A stretch of DNA of 64,000 nt from assembly GCF_002979415.1 (NCBI RefSeq), contig NZ_PCOT01000003.1:1-64000 (forward strand), read 5' to 3'. The notes beneath the pieces were generated by a model. That model saw only the letters and a program-made list of their open reading frames with translations. It did no database searches and was not told the DNA's origin. A program made the position numbers and the translations under genes. Below, in pieces: positions 15,963 to 23,920 of this stretch (the stretch's first letter is position 1; every line of letters starts with the position of its first letter). The DNA comes from Microbacterium sp. MYb72 (GTDB lineage Bacteria > Actinomycetota > Actinomycetes > Actinomycetales > Microbacteriaceae).

Positions 15963-16991
15963 CTACGGCGCTGGCGTCTCGAAGGCCGCGTCGGGGTAGA
16001 GGCCCTCGGCGATCTGCCTGACCGCGGAGACGTTGCCGAGCGTGCCGGGGAACATGTCCGTGGCGGAGACGGCGATGAGTCGTCCGTCGCGCACCGCTGG
16101 CATGTCGGGGAAGGTCGCCGCGAGGTACGCGCGGACCGCCGACTCGTGCGCGGGGTCCGACACCGCGAAGACGAGAGCGTCGGGGGCCTCGGCGGCGAGC
16201 GACTCCGGCGTGATCTCGGCGGCGAAGAAGTCCGAGAATGCGGGGTCGTCGGGGGTGAACACGTTGTCGGCCCCTGCGCGGTGCAGGATGTCGTACTCGA
16301 TGCCGGCACCGATGGCCGTCAGGGTGGTGCCCTCGACGAAGACCTGCGCCACGCGCGGCCGGTCGCGGCCGTCGATCGCGGCATCCACCGCGGCGAGCTC
16401 GGCCCGGGACGAGGCGATGAGGTCGTCGGCCTCGCCCTCGACGTGGAAGATCGTGCCGAGGTTCTTCAGGTCGGTGAAGAGGTCGTCGACCGTGCCCTCC
16501 ATGCGGCGGTCGAAGCATCCTCCGGTGGCCGTGTAGGCGGCGACGCCGGCCTGGGTCAGCTGCTCGATGCTGGCGAAGCCCTGTTCGGCGGTGAACTCGT
16601 ACGTGGTCGGCGAGTACACGAAGTCGGGCTGGACGGCGAGCAGCTCCTCGCGGCTCGGCGGGGTGTCTCCGCCGATGACGGGCACATCGGCCGCCAGGCC
16701 GGCGACGTCGTCGGGCAGCTCCTGCGCCGTGGCCTGGGCCTGGCCGACGAGGCGATCGGCGAGGCCGAGCCTCAGCAGCAGCTCCGTCTGCGACGGGTGC
16801 AGTCCCACGACCGCCGTGGGCGTCGACGGGATCTCGACCGTGCGGCCGCAGTTCTCGATCGTGACGGCATCCGTCGACGTGGTCGGCGCGGCTCCCGACG
16901 TCACGCCGGTGCCGCATGCGGCGAGTGCGAGGGATCCTGCTCCCACCGCGACGGCGGCGAGCAGGCGGATGCTTCGGGTTCGGGGTGTCAT
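15963..16991 (-). CDS. Siderophore-type ABC transporter substrate-binding lipoprotein
   Basis: 342 residues, class III periplasmic-binding protein (FepB/FhuD/BtuF type). Lipoprotein signal with ALAAC (Cys26). The N-lobe starts with VEIPSTPTAVVGLHPSQTELLLRLG; a backbone helix joins the lobes. It would capture a chelated metal at the outer membrane face and hand it to the permease. It is the last gene of the leftward operon, 39 bases after the ATPase gene, with its own GGAG-rich ribosome-binding site. The shared operator at 21862 and the RiPP genes opposite suggest its ligand is the product of that cluster (inference); iron-siderophore or heme remain possible. Confidence 0.9.
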   Translation of the reverse strand: MTPRTRSIRLLAAVAVGAGSLALAACGTGVTSGAAPTTSTDAVTIENCGRTVEIPSTPTAVVGLHPSQTELLLRLGLADRLVGQAQATAQELPDDVAGLAADVPVIGGDTPPSREELLAVQPDFVYSPTTYEFTAEQGFASIEQLTQAGVAAYTATGGCFDRRMEGTVDDLFTDLKNLGTIFHVEGEADDLIASSRAELAAVDAAIDGRDRPRVAQVFVEGTTLTAIGAGIEYDILHRAGADNVFTPDDPAFSDFFAAEITPESLAAEAPDALVFAVSDPAHESAVRAYLAATFPDMPAVRDGRLIAVSATDMFPGTLGNVSAVRQIAEGLYPDAAFETPAP

Positions 16992-17030
16992 TCTCTCTTC
17001 TTCTCCTTCTGAGGGGGGTCGGATGCGGGT

Positions 17031-17806
<776 letters not shown>

Positions 17807-17810
<4 letters not shown>

Positions 17811-18937
17811 CGGTCGAACCCCGCCCGCTCGCCGCCGCTCCGCATCAGCCAGAGGAAGAAGGGCGCCCCGACGAACGCGGTGAGGATGCCGAGAGGGATC
17901 TCCGTCGGCGCCGCCACCGTGCGGGCGAGCAGATCGGCCACCATGAGGAACAGCGCGCCGCCGAGGATCGTGACCGGGAGCATCCGACGATGGTCGGAGC
18001 CGACCAGGAGGCGGGCCATGTGCGGCACGACGAGACCGACGAAGCCGATGCCCCCGCTCACCGCGACGATCGCGCCGGTCAGGAGCGACGCGAAGATCAG
18101 CAGCAGCCCGCGCACCCGTGTGGTCCGCACGCCGACGGCCAGGGCCGACTCGTCGCCCGCGAGAAGCGCGTTCATCGACCGCGACAGTCCGAGCGCCGCG
18201 ATGACGGCGACGGCGAGGGCGGCGGCGGGGATCGCCAGCGACGACATGTCGGCGGCGGAGACGCTGCCGAGGAGGAAGAACATGACGCTGACGACGTTCT
18301 GGGCATCGGTGGTCAGCGTGAGGTAGCTCGTCACGGCGCTCAGCAGCGAGCCGAGCGCGACGCCCGCGAGGATCATCCTCGTCGGCGACAGCTCCCCGCG
18401 GATGCGGGCGAGGGCGGCGACGAGCAGGCACGCGACGACCGCGCCCACGAAGGCCGCTCCGCTCATCGTGAGGCCGAGGAAGGTGGCGCCGCCGGAGACG
18501 ATCACCAGCACGGCGCCGACGCTCGCCCCGGAGGAGACGCCGAGGATGTACGGCTCGGCGAGCGGGTTGCGCACCACCGCCTGCATCATCGCCCCGGCGA
18601 GGGCGAGCCCAGCGCCCGAGAGCCCGGCGAGGAGCGAGCGCGGCAGCCGGAACTGCCACACCGCCTGATCCTGCAGCGGCGTGAGCGTGCCGTCGGTCAT
18701 CCACGGCATGCCGGGGAGGAGATGGCCGATCACGATCTTCGCGGCGTCGACGGGGGAGACGGAGACGGGGCCGACGGCCGCGGAGAGCACGAGGACGAGC
18801 AGGGAGAGCAGGGCGGTCGTCGTCACCGTCGCGCCGACGGGGAGCGTCCGACCGCGACGACGCCGTCTCGGCTCAGGGCGGGAGGACGGGCTGCTCCGAC
18901 CGGCGCTCTCCATCGTGGTGCCGGGAGATGCGGTCAT
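17807..18937 (-). CDS. FecCD-family ABC transporter permease
   Basis: 376 residues. A basic, cytoplasmic N-terminus (RPEPRRRRRGR) of about 30 residues precedes nine or ten membrane segments of the FecCD/BtuC fold, with the family motifs RLPRSLLAGLSGAGLALAGAMMQ and NPLAEPYILGVSSGA. With only one permease gene in the operon it would act as a homodimer. The ATG at 18937 overlaps the S9 peptidase stop as ATGA and has AGGAG about 9 bases upstream. Confidence 0.95.
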
Positions 18938-20643
18938 CGTGAGTCTCCTGTCGTGACGTCGGCGGCGAACTCGAGCACGGCGAGGCCCAGCTCGTGCAGC
19001 ACGGTCTGCTCGTTCGCCCCGTGCCCGGCATCCGCCGCCGTCCAGGTCCGGGCGGATCCGCCCGCGCGTCGCAGCGCCGCGGTCATCCGATGCGTGTCGC
19101 GGGCGAGGACTCTCGTGTCCTGTCCGAGCACGATCCCCAGGTACGCCGGAACCGTCGCGCCGATCTGCAGCGCCTCGGCTCGGGCGAGGGGCGAGAGCGC
19201 ACGGAGCCGCTCGCGGGCTTCCGCGGCGCCGTCGTCGCCGAACTCCGCTCGCCAGCGCGACCCGAGCGGATGCTCGTCGAGGGCGAGCAGATCGAGCGGA
19301 GCAGCCGTGGTCGCGAATCCTTTGCACAGGTCGGGATGCCGCAGCGCGCACGAGGCCGCGACGACACCGCCCAGCGAGGCTCCGACGAGGACGAGAAGAT
19401 CGGGGCGGGTGACACCGCTGCGGATGAGCCCGCGCGCGACGTCGGCGAGATCGGCGACCGTTCGCGTCTTGCGGGCGCCGTGGCCCGCGTCGCGCCAGGC
19501 CGCTCCGTGCTCTCCACCGCCCCGGAGCTGCGCCGTCGCATACGCACCCCCGTGCGCGATCCAGGCGGAGACGGTGGGCTCGTAGACCGGGAGATGGGGG
19601 ATGCCGAAGCCGCCGTAGCAGGTGAGGAGCAGCGGCAGCGGGCCCTCCGCGCCCGACGGGACGGTGACATGGACCGACAGGGTCCCACCGTCGTCGGCGG
19701 GGAGGTCGTACCGGGTGGTGGTCCCGGGCAACGCGGCGACAGCGGGGAGGCTCGTACCGCCCTGCGGCATCCGCTCCACGATCCGTGGCGGGGTGAGCGG
19801 GCCCTCGACCGAGAGGCGCAGCACGCCGTCGTCGACGCCGATCTCCGTGACGGTGAGGGCGTCGGCGGCCGACGATGCGGCCTCCGTGCGACCGACCTCG
19901 ACGCCGTCGTGGAGGTCGATGAGCACGCTGCACCCCTGAGCGACCGCGAGCACGACGACCCGGTCGCCGTGCACCGTGGCGTCGATGACCTGCACCAGCG
20001 GATCGCTCCAGCGCCAGAGCGCGGTTCCGTCGAGACCCACGGCGTCGAGCCCTCCGTCGTGATGCACCAGCACCGCGTCGGCGAGCGGCCATGCGCGCCG
20101 CAGCGCCGGCCATCGGCCCAGAGTCGTCTCCGTCGCGCGGTCGCTGAGCCTCGTGCCCCCGGCGAGGCTGCGGGCGAGCAGGCCGCGCGTGCCGCCGGGG
20201 AACAGCCGCACGCGCGTCCCGGGGGCGAGGGCAGTCGACTGCACCGCACCGGTCTCGACGTCGAGGGAGACGAGAGCGTCGTCTCGGCTCGCGACGACGT
20301 CGAGGGAGCGCGAGTCCGGTGTCCACAGCACGGTGTCGTAGCGGAGACGGATGCCGGGGTGCGGATGCATCGTGCCGGAGGACGCGTCCACGATGCCGAG
20401 GACGGCGTTCTCGTCGGCGGAGGGAGCCCACTCGACGGCGATGAGGCGGCCGTCGGGCGAGGGGTGGATCCGCTGCAGGTGGCCGTCTGGCTCGATCACC
20501 GGGGTGCCGTCGAGCCGATGGATGCCGCGTCGAGGGCTGCCGTCTCGGCGGCCCAGCACGAAGCCTCCGATGGGGAGCCCCGGCCGACCGTGGTGCTCGG
20601 CGCGGGACAGGGCGGCGTCGAGCACCGCACGGTGTGCGCTCAT
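18934..20643 (-). CDS. S9-family (prolyl oligopeptidase-like) serine peptidase
   Basis: 569 residues. The N-terminal half has beta-propeller-like repeats. The C-terminal alpha/beta-hydrolase domain carries nucleophile Ser423 in GASLGG (family usually GGSNGG), an Asp in LGQDTRVLARDTHRM and the catalytic His in DAGHG. Neighbouring STCYGGFG-like and GGAYATAQLRGGGE segments are classical for the oligopeptidase clan. No signal peptide, so it is cytoplasmic. It sits between a propeller protein and a metal-chelate importer, overlapping both by four bases. A reasonable role is cutting the imported peptide to release metal, or maturing the RiPP (inference). Confidence 0.85.
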   Translation of the reverse strand: MSAHRAVLDAALSRAEHHGRPGLPIGGFVLGRRDGSPRRGIHRLDGTPVIEPDGHLQRIHPSPDGRLIAVEWAPSADENAVLGIVDASSGTMHPHPGIRLRYDTVLWTPDSRSLDVVASRDDALVSLDVETGAVQSTALAPGTRVRLFPGGTRGLLARSLAGGTRLSDRATETTLGRWPALRRAWPLADAVLVHHDGGLDAVGLDGTALWRWSDPLVQVIDATVHGDRVVVLAVAQGCSVLIDLHDGVEVGRTEAASSAADALTVTEIGVDDGVLRLSVEGPLTPPRIVERMPQGGTSLPAVAALPGTTTRYDLPADDGGTLSVHVTVPSGAEGPLPLLLTCYGGFGIPHLPVYEPTVSAWIAHGGAYATAQLRGGGEHGAAWRDAGHGARKTRTVADLADVARGLIRSGVTRPDLLVLVGASLGGVVAASCALRHPDLCKGFATTAAPLDLLALDEHPLGSRWRAEFGDDGAAEARERLRALSPLARAEALQIGATVPAYLGIVLGQDTRVLARDTHRMTAALRRAGGSARTWTAADAGHGANEQTVLHELGLAVLEFAADVTTGDSR

Positions 20644-21845
20644 CGGCCGACCAGATCGTTCACGCGGTCGTCGTCGCCCGCCCACAGGAGGTGACCGCCC
20701 TCGTCGAGGGGGGTGGGGACCGCGATCGTGGTGATCTCGTGATCGTCGATCAGGTGGATCATGCCGTCGCCGCCGCTGGTGACCGCGATGGCGCCGGTCA
20801 GCGGATCGATCGCGATCGATCGGCGTTGCGCCGCCTGTCCGTCGACGCCGTCCCACGGCATCCGTCCGGCCTGTGGCGGGTCCGTCATCGGGGGGAGCGG
20901 GACGATCCGGGAGATGCGCGCCTGCTGCCGATCGATCACGACCATCGCGTCGCCGTCGGGGTGGATGACGGCGACGGCGGCGACACCCGCGGCGAGGGCG
21001 AACCGGAACGCGAGCCCCGGCGGAAGGGCGACCGCCGTGGATGCTCCGGATGCGAGGTCGATCTCGACGAAGGTGTTGGTCCATTCGGGCCACGCTCCTG
21101 GCGACGCCGGCCCACCGCGCACGATGCCCGTGACGCGCCCGGTGTCGCCGGCGAGGCGCAGGTAGAACGCGCGACCCTCGACGGGCCAGGGGACGATGCC
21201 GATCGCCCGGGGCGCCCCGCGGTCGACGATGAAGCGTTCGAGGCCGCGGCCGGTCGCGACGCCGACGACACCTGACACGGGGTCGACGACATCGCCGTGA
21301 CCGTCGGGAGCGAGGTCGTCGAGGATCGCTCCGCGGAGCACCGGCGCGTGCGGCCCCACGTCGAGCGCCGAGGCCAGCGGCAGCGCCTCGACGGCGCCGG
21401 GCTCGCGGTGGCGGAGCACGATCATCGCGTCGCCCGATGCCTGGTCCGGCGCGATGACGACGCCCGGCTCGCCGGTGCGGACGCGGAATCGCGCAGAGGA
21501 TCCGGCCGCGAGGTCGACGACCGACACGAGGTCGCTCCATGCGGCCTCGTTCATCCCCAGGCCCGATGTGACCACGACGTGCCGACCCGATGCGTCGCAG
21601 GTGAGGTGTTCGGCGGGGATGGCGATCGGGATGCGGCGGACCTCCCCGGCGCCTCCGACGACGAGGGCGCCTCCGCGATCGTCCGCGAAGGCCCATCTTC
21701 CCGATGCGACGGCGGGGAGTCGGAGGAAACCCGCGTGCTCGGCGAGCCAGGCGTCGGCGACGACGACACGCCGAGAGCCGTTCTGGATCTCGTAGACGAT
21801 TCCGGCCCGGTGATCAGCGGCGAGGAGGGGGAGCGAAGAGGACAT
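20640..21845 (-). CDS. Beta-propeller-like protein, first gene of importer operon
   Basis: 401 residues, no signal peptide. Repeated short blade-like motifs (SVVDLAAG, FVEIDLASG, MVVIDRQQ, SIAIDPLTGAIAVTSGGDGMIHLIDD) indicate a WD40/YVTN-type propeller. No enzymatic residues are recognisable. Its start is leaderless in appearance: on the minus strand TAGGCT (21853-21858) ends 7 bases before the ATG, and the Fur-type box abuts it. It overlaps the S9 peptidase gene by ATGA. It may bind the peptide or its metal complex in the cytoplasm (inference). Confidence 0.7.
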   Translation of the reverse strand: MSSSLPLLAADHRAGIVYEIQNGSRRVVVADAWLAEHAGFLRLPAVASGRWAFADDRGGALVVGGAGEVRRIPIAIPAEHLTCDASGRHVVVTSGLGMNEAAWSDLVSVVDLAAGSSARFRVRTGEPGVVIAPDQASGDAMIVLRHREPGAVEALPLASALDVGPHAPVLRGAILDDLAPDGHGDVVDPVSGVVGVATGRGLERFIVDRGAPRAIGIVPWPVEGRAFYLRLAGDTGRVTGIVRGGPASPGAWPEWTNTFVEIDLASGASTAVALPPGLAFRFALAAGVAAVAVIHPDGDAMVVIDRQQARISRIVPLPPMTDPPQAGRMPWDGVDGQAAQRRSIAIDPLTGAIAVTSGGDGMIHLIDDHEITTIAVPTPLDEGGHLLWAGDDDRVNDLVGR

Positions 21846-21852
21846 GGGGGTC

Positions 21853-21858
21853 AGCCTA
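21853..21858 (-). promoter_or_regulatory. -10 box of leftward importer/peptidase operon
   Basis: TAGGCT on the minus strand, 7 bases upstream of the ATG at 21845. It follows the same TANNNT-N6-7-start spacing seen at twelve other genes in the window. Confidence 0.6.
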
Positions 21859-21861
21859 GTA

Positions 21862-21880
21862 GATATTGAGAATCATTATC
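21862..21880. promoter_or_regulatory. Fur/Zur-type operator between divergent RiPP and importer operons
   Basis: GATATTGAGAATCATTATC matches the classical Fur consensus GATAATGATAATCATTATC at 17 of 19 bases. The inner TGAGAATCATTATCA is a 7-1-7 palindrome with one mismatched pair, also compatible with actinobacterial Zur/Fur sites. It lies between two outward-facing -10 boxes, so a bound repressor would block both operons. The metal (iron, zinc or other) cannot be decided from the site. Confidence 0.8.
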
Positions 21881-21883
21881 ATT

Positions 21884-21889
21884 TAGGGT
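21884..21889 (+). promoter_or_regulatory. -10 box of rightward RiPP operon
   Basis: TAGGGT lies 4 bases after the Fur-type box and mirrors the leftward TAGGCT. It predicts a transcript start near 21895 and a leader of about 65 bases before the precursor peptide. Confidence 0.5.
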
Positions 21890-21961
21890 CGTCAGTGTTC
21901 ACACACCGTGAACCCCGCCCCGCAGATCGCGGAGCGGACCACCTCACAGAAGGAGCACGAA

Positions 21962-22060
21962 ATGGAAAAGCAGATCCTCGCAGAGATCGAAGAGTCCGAG
22001 CAGCTGGCGCACCTGTCGGCGACGCACTCGAACGCACTGGTCGAGAACCCCTTCGACTGA
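21962..22060 (+). CDS. Putative RiPP precursor peptide, 32 residues
   Basis: A small gene with an ideal AGGAG 6 bases before its ATG. The N-terminal half is acidic and helical in character (ILAEIEESEQLA), as expected of a leader recognised by an RRE domain. The C-terminal part is HLSATHSNALVENPFD. It has no Cys; possible sites for cyclodehydration are Ser19, Thr21 and Ser23, flanked by His17 and His22, which could help bind metal. It is the first gene of an operon encoding a leader-binding partner, YcaO, an oxidase and exporters, and is separated from them by a strong hairpin. The function is inferred from context; I do not recognise the peptide from any described family. Confidence 0.8.
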   Translation: MEKQILAEIEESEQLAHLSATHSNALVENPFD

Positions 22061-22098
22061 CCGCGGATCCTTCCGCCGCGCTTCCGAGCGCACTCAAC

Positions 22099-22126
22099 CC
22101 CGGCCGGGCGTCCTCGCCCGGCCGGG
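22099..22126 (+). terminator. Hairpin between precursor and modification genes
   Basis: A 12-bp G+C stem: CCCGGCCGGGCG (22099-22110) pairs with 22115-22126 across loop TCCT, 39 bases after the precursor stop. No T-run. Such partial terminators are common after RiPP precursor genes and let the peptide be made in excess over its enzymes. Confidence 0.65.
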
Positions 22127-22145
22127 CCCACCCTCGAGAGGATCC

Positions 22146-22946
22146 ATGACCGCCGAATCCCGCATCCATCCGCTCCCCGGCACCGGGGCGCACCTCGTCT
22201 CGGGCGCCGACGGCCGACACCGGGTCAGGCTGCGCACCGGGCGTCTCACGCTTCTCGATGCGCCGCCCGACGGACTGGTCGCCGCCATCGAGAGCGGGCC
22301 GGACGGAGACGCTGCGGACTACCTCCATCGACTGACCGAGGAGGTGCGCACGCGGGAAGCTGAAGACGCCAGCCGCCGCTGGCCGACCGCGCGTCGTGCC
22401 GTCTGCCTCCTCGGTTCCGACCCGATCCTGGATGAACTGGGTGGCGCCCTCGCCACCTGGGGAGCGGCGGTCACCCGTCTCGACGCCGATGAGGAGCCCC
22501 CGCAGGACGCGGCCCTCGTGATCGCGTACGCCGACGACGCGCGGGGTCGCCGGCGGTGGCCGCATCACGACCTGCTGCCGCGGCGCGGCGTGGCCTGGCT
22601 TCGCGCGCACCGCGACGGCGAATGCGTCCTCATCGAACCTCTCGCCCTCGACGGCGACGACCCCACCTCCGTGCAGGTCGCCACGAGACGCGTGGCGGCG
22701 AGCAGCGCGCCGACCGCGACTGAGGCCTGGCACCGGGCGGCGCCGACGGCGAGTGCACCCGTCGATGACGCCACGCGGGTGCTCGTGCTGGGGCGACTGC
22801 TGCAGATCGCGGCCGCGTGGGCGCAGGACGACCCCTCGCTCGACCGGCTGCGCACGACCCTGTGGAAGCTGGTGCCCGCGCTCGGCGCCGTCACCGAGCA
22901 CACGGTGCTCGCGTATCCCGCGGCCCCTGAGCGCGTGATCCGATGA
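22146..22946 (+). CDS. E1-like cyclodehydratase partner / leader-peptide-binding protein (degenerate)
   Basis: 266 residues. The first 70 or so residues (HPLPGTGAHLVSG ... LHRLTEEV) resemble the winged-helix RRE that binds RiPP leaders. The rest resembles the ThiF/E1-like partner of azole-forming YcaO proteins: RRAVCLLGSDPILDELGGALATWGA, then GVAWLRAHRDGECVLIEPL, where the family has a GP-PG-C-C zinc segment. The Cys of that segment are absent, so it is probably a non-catalytic scaffold delivering the peptide to YcaO. It overlaps the next gene as ATGA. Assignment rests on motif resemblance plus position and is less certain than YcaO itself. Confidence 0.65.
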   Translation: MTAESRIHPLPGTGAHLVSGADGRHRVRLRTGRLTLLDAPPDGLVAAIESGPDGDAADYLHRLTEEVRTREAEDASRRWPTARRAVCLLGSDPILDELGGALATWGAAVTRLDADEEPPQDAALVIAYADDARGRRRWPHHDLLPRRGVAWLRAHRDGECVLIEPLALDGDDPTSVQVATRRVAASSAPTATEAWHRAAPTASAPVDDATRVLVLGRLLQIAAAWAQDDPSLDRLRTTLWKLVPALGAVTEHTVLAYPAAPERVIR

Positions 22947-23920
22947 CGCCGCCGCGCGACGCCCGCAGGCACGACGTGGTCGCCCCAGACGGCGTGCTCC
23001 TGCGCGGATGGGTCTGGGAGCCGGAGGAGCCGAGGGGGACGGTGCTCATCCGCACGCCGTACGGTGCCTGGCGGCACGGCGCCACCGCGAAGGCCTGGAC
23101 GCGACGGGGCTACGGCTGCGTCATCCACGACGTCCGCGGCCGCCACTCCTCCGAGGGGGACTGGCACCCCTATCTCGCCGAACGCGGCGACGGCCGAGCC
23201 GTCGTCGAGGCGATCAGAAGCGACGAGCCGGGGCTCCCCGTCGTGCTGTCCGGCGGTTCATATGCCGCGCACACCGCGCTCGAAGCGGCCAGGGTCGTCG
23301 ATGTCGACGCGCTGGTGCTCCTCGTCCCCGCGCTCGGCCTCGCCGAGACCGCGTGGGATGAACACGGAGAGCCGCAGCTCCTCCACCGCATCGGGTGGTG
23401 GCACCAGCACGGGCGCGGATCCCGGTCTCTGCCGCCGCTCGCCGACGAGGAGCTCGCCGCGCGCGTGAACAGGGCGAGAGAGGTGGGCGTGCATCGCGCC
23501 GCCGAGGAATGGGGATGGACGCACGACGTCCTGTCGGGATGGCGGCGCCTCTGGTCCGCCCCTCCGGTCGACCTGGCTCGCGCCTACGGTGCGATCCGGG
23601 CGCCCCTGCTCCTCATCCGCGGCGACCACGACTTCTTCTTCGCCGACGCCGGTCGACTCGCCGACGCGTGGAGTGCCCGCATCCGCGTGGTCGACGGCCC
23701 CTGGGGGCATCGGCTGGCCGACGACATCGTCGACGACGACGTGCGATCCCGGCTGCGCAGCGCCGGGGGGATCGGCGGCGTGCTCGACGACTGGTTGGCC
23801 GAGAACGGCCTGCCCTCGGCGTCTCCCGCTCCCGCCGCCCCTGACGGGCATCGGGCCCGCCGCACCCGATCCGCCTTCGACGCCGACGCCGGTCGTTGGC
23901 GACACGAGAGGACAGCATGA
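22943..23920 (+). CDS. S15/CocE-type alpha/beta hydrolase in RiPP operon
   Basis: 325 residues, X-Pro dipeptidyl-peptidase (S15) / CocE-NonD family. RTPYGAW near residue 38 holds the usual oxyanion Tyr. DVRGR-SS-GDW follows. The nucleophile is Ser106 in GGSYAAH, a likely Asp lies in RGDHDFF (228-230), and His256 is in GPWGHR. The C-terminal jelly-roll domain usual in CocE is missing, so the protein is short. No signal peptide. Overlapped by both neighbours (ATGA on each side), it probably removes the leader, trims or acylates/deacylates the peptide (inference). Confidence 0.85.
   Translation: MTPPRDARRHDVVAPDGVLLRGWVWEPEEPRGTVLIRTPYGAWRHGATAKAWTRRGYGCVIHDVRGRHSSEGDWHPYLAERGDGRAVVEAIRSDEPGLPVVLSGGSYAAHTALEAARVVDVDALVLLVPALGLAETAWDEHGEPQLLHRIGWWHQHGRGSRSLPPLADEELAARVNRAREVGVHRAAEEWGWTHDVLSGWRRLWSAPPVDLARAYGAIRAPLLLIRGDHDFFFADAGRLADAWSARIRVVDGPWGHRLADDIVDDDVRSRLRSAGGIGGVLDDWLAENGLPSASPAPAAPDGHRARRTRSAFDADAGRWRHERTA

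Noticed and set aside
17811..20431. Long extensions of the ATPase, permease and peptidase frames into neighbouring genes
   Set aside because: Arg/Gly/Ala-rich shadows. The ATGA overlaps and domain starts fix the real N-termini.
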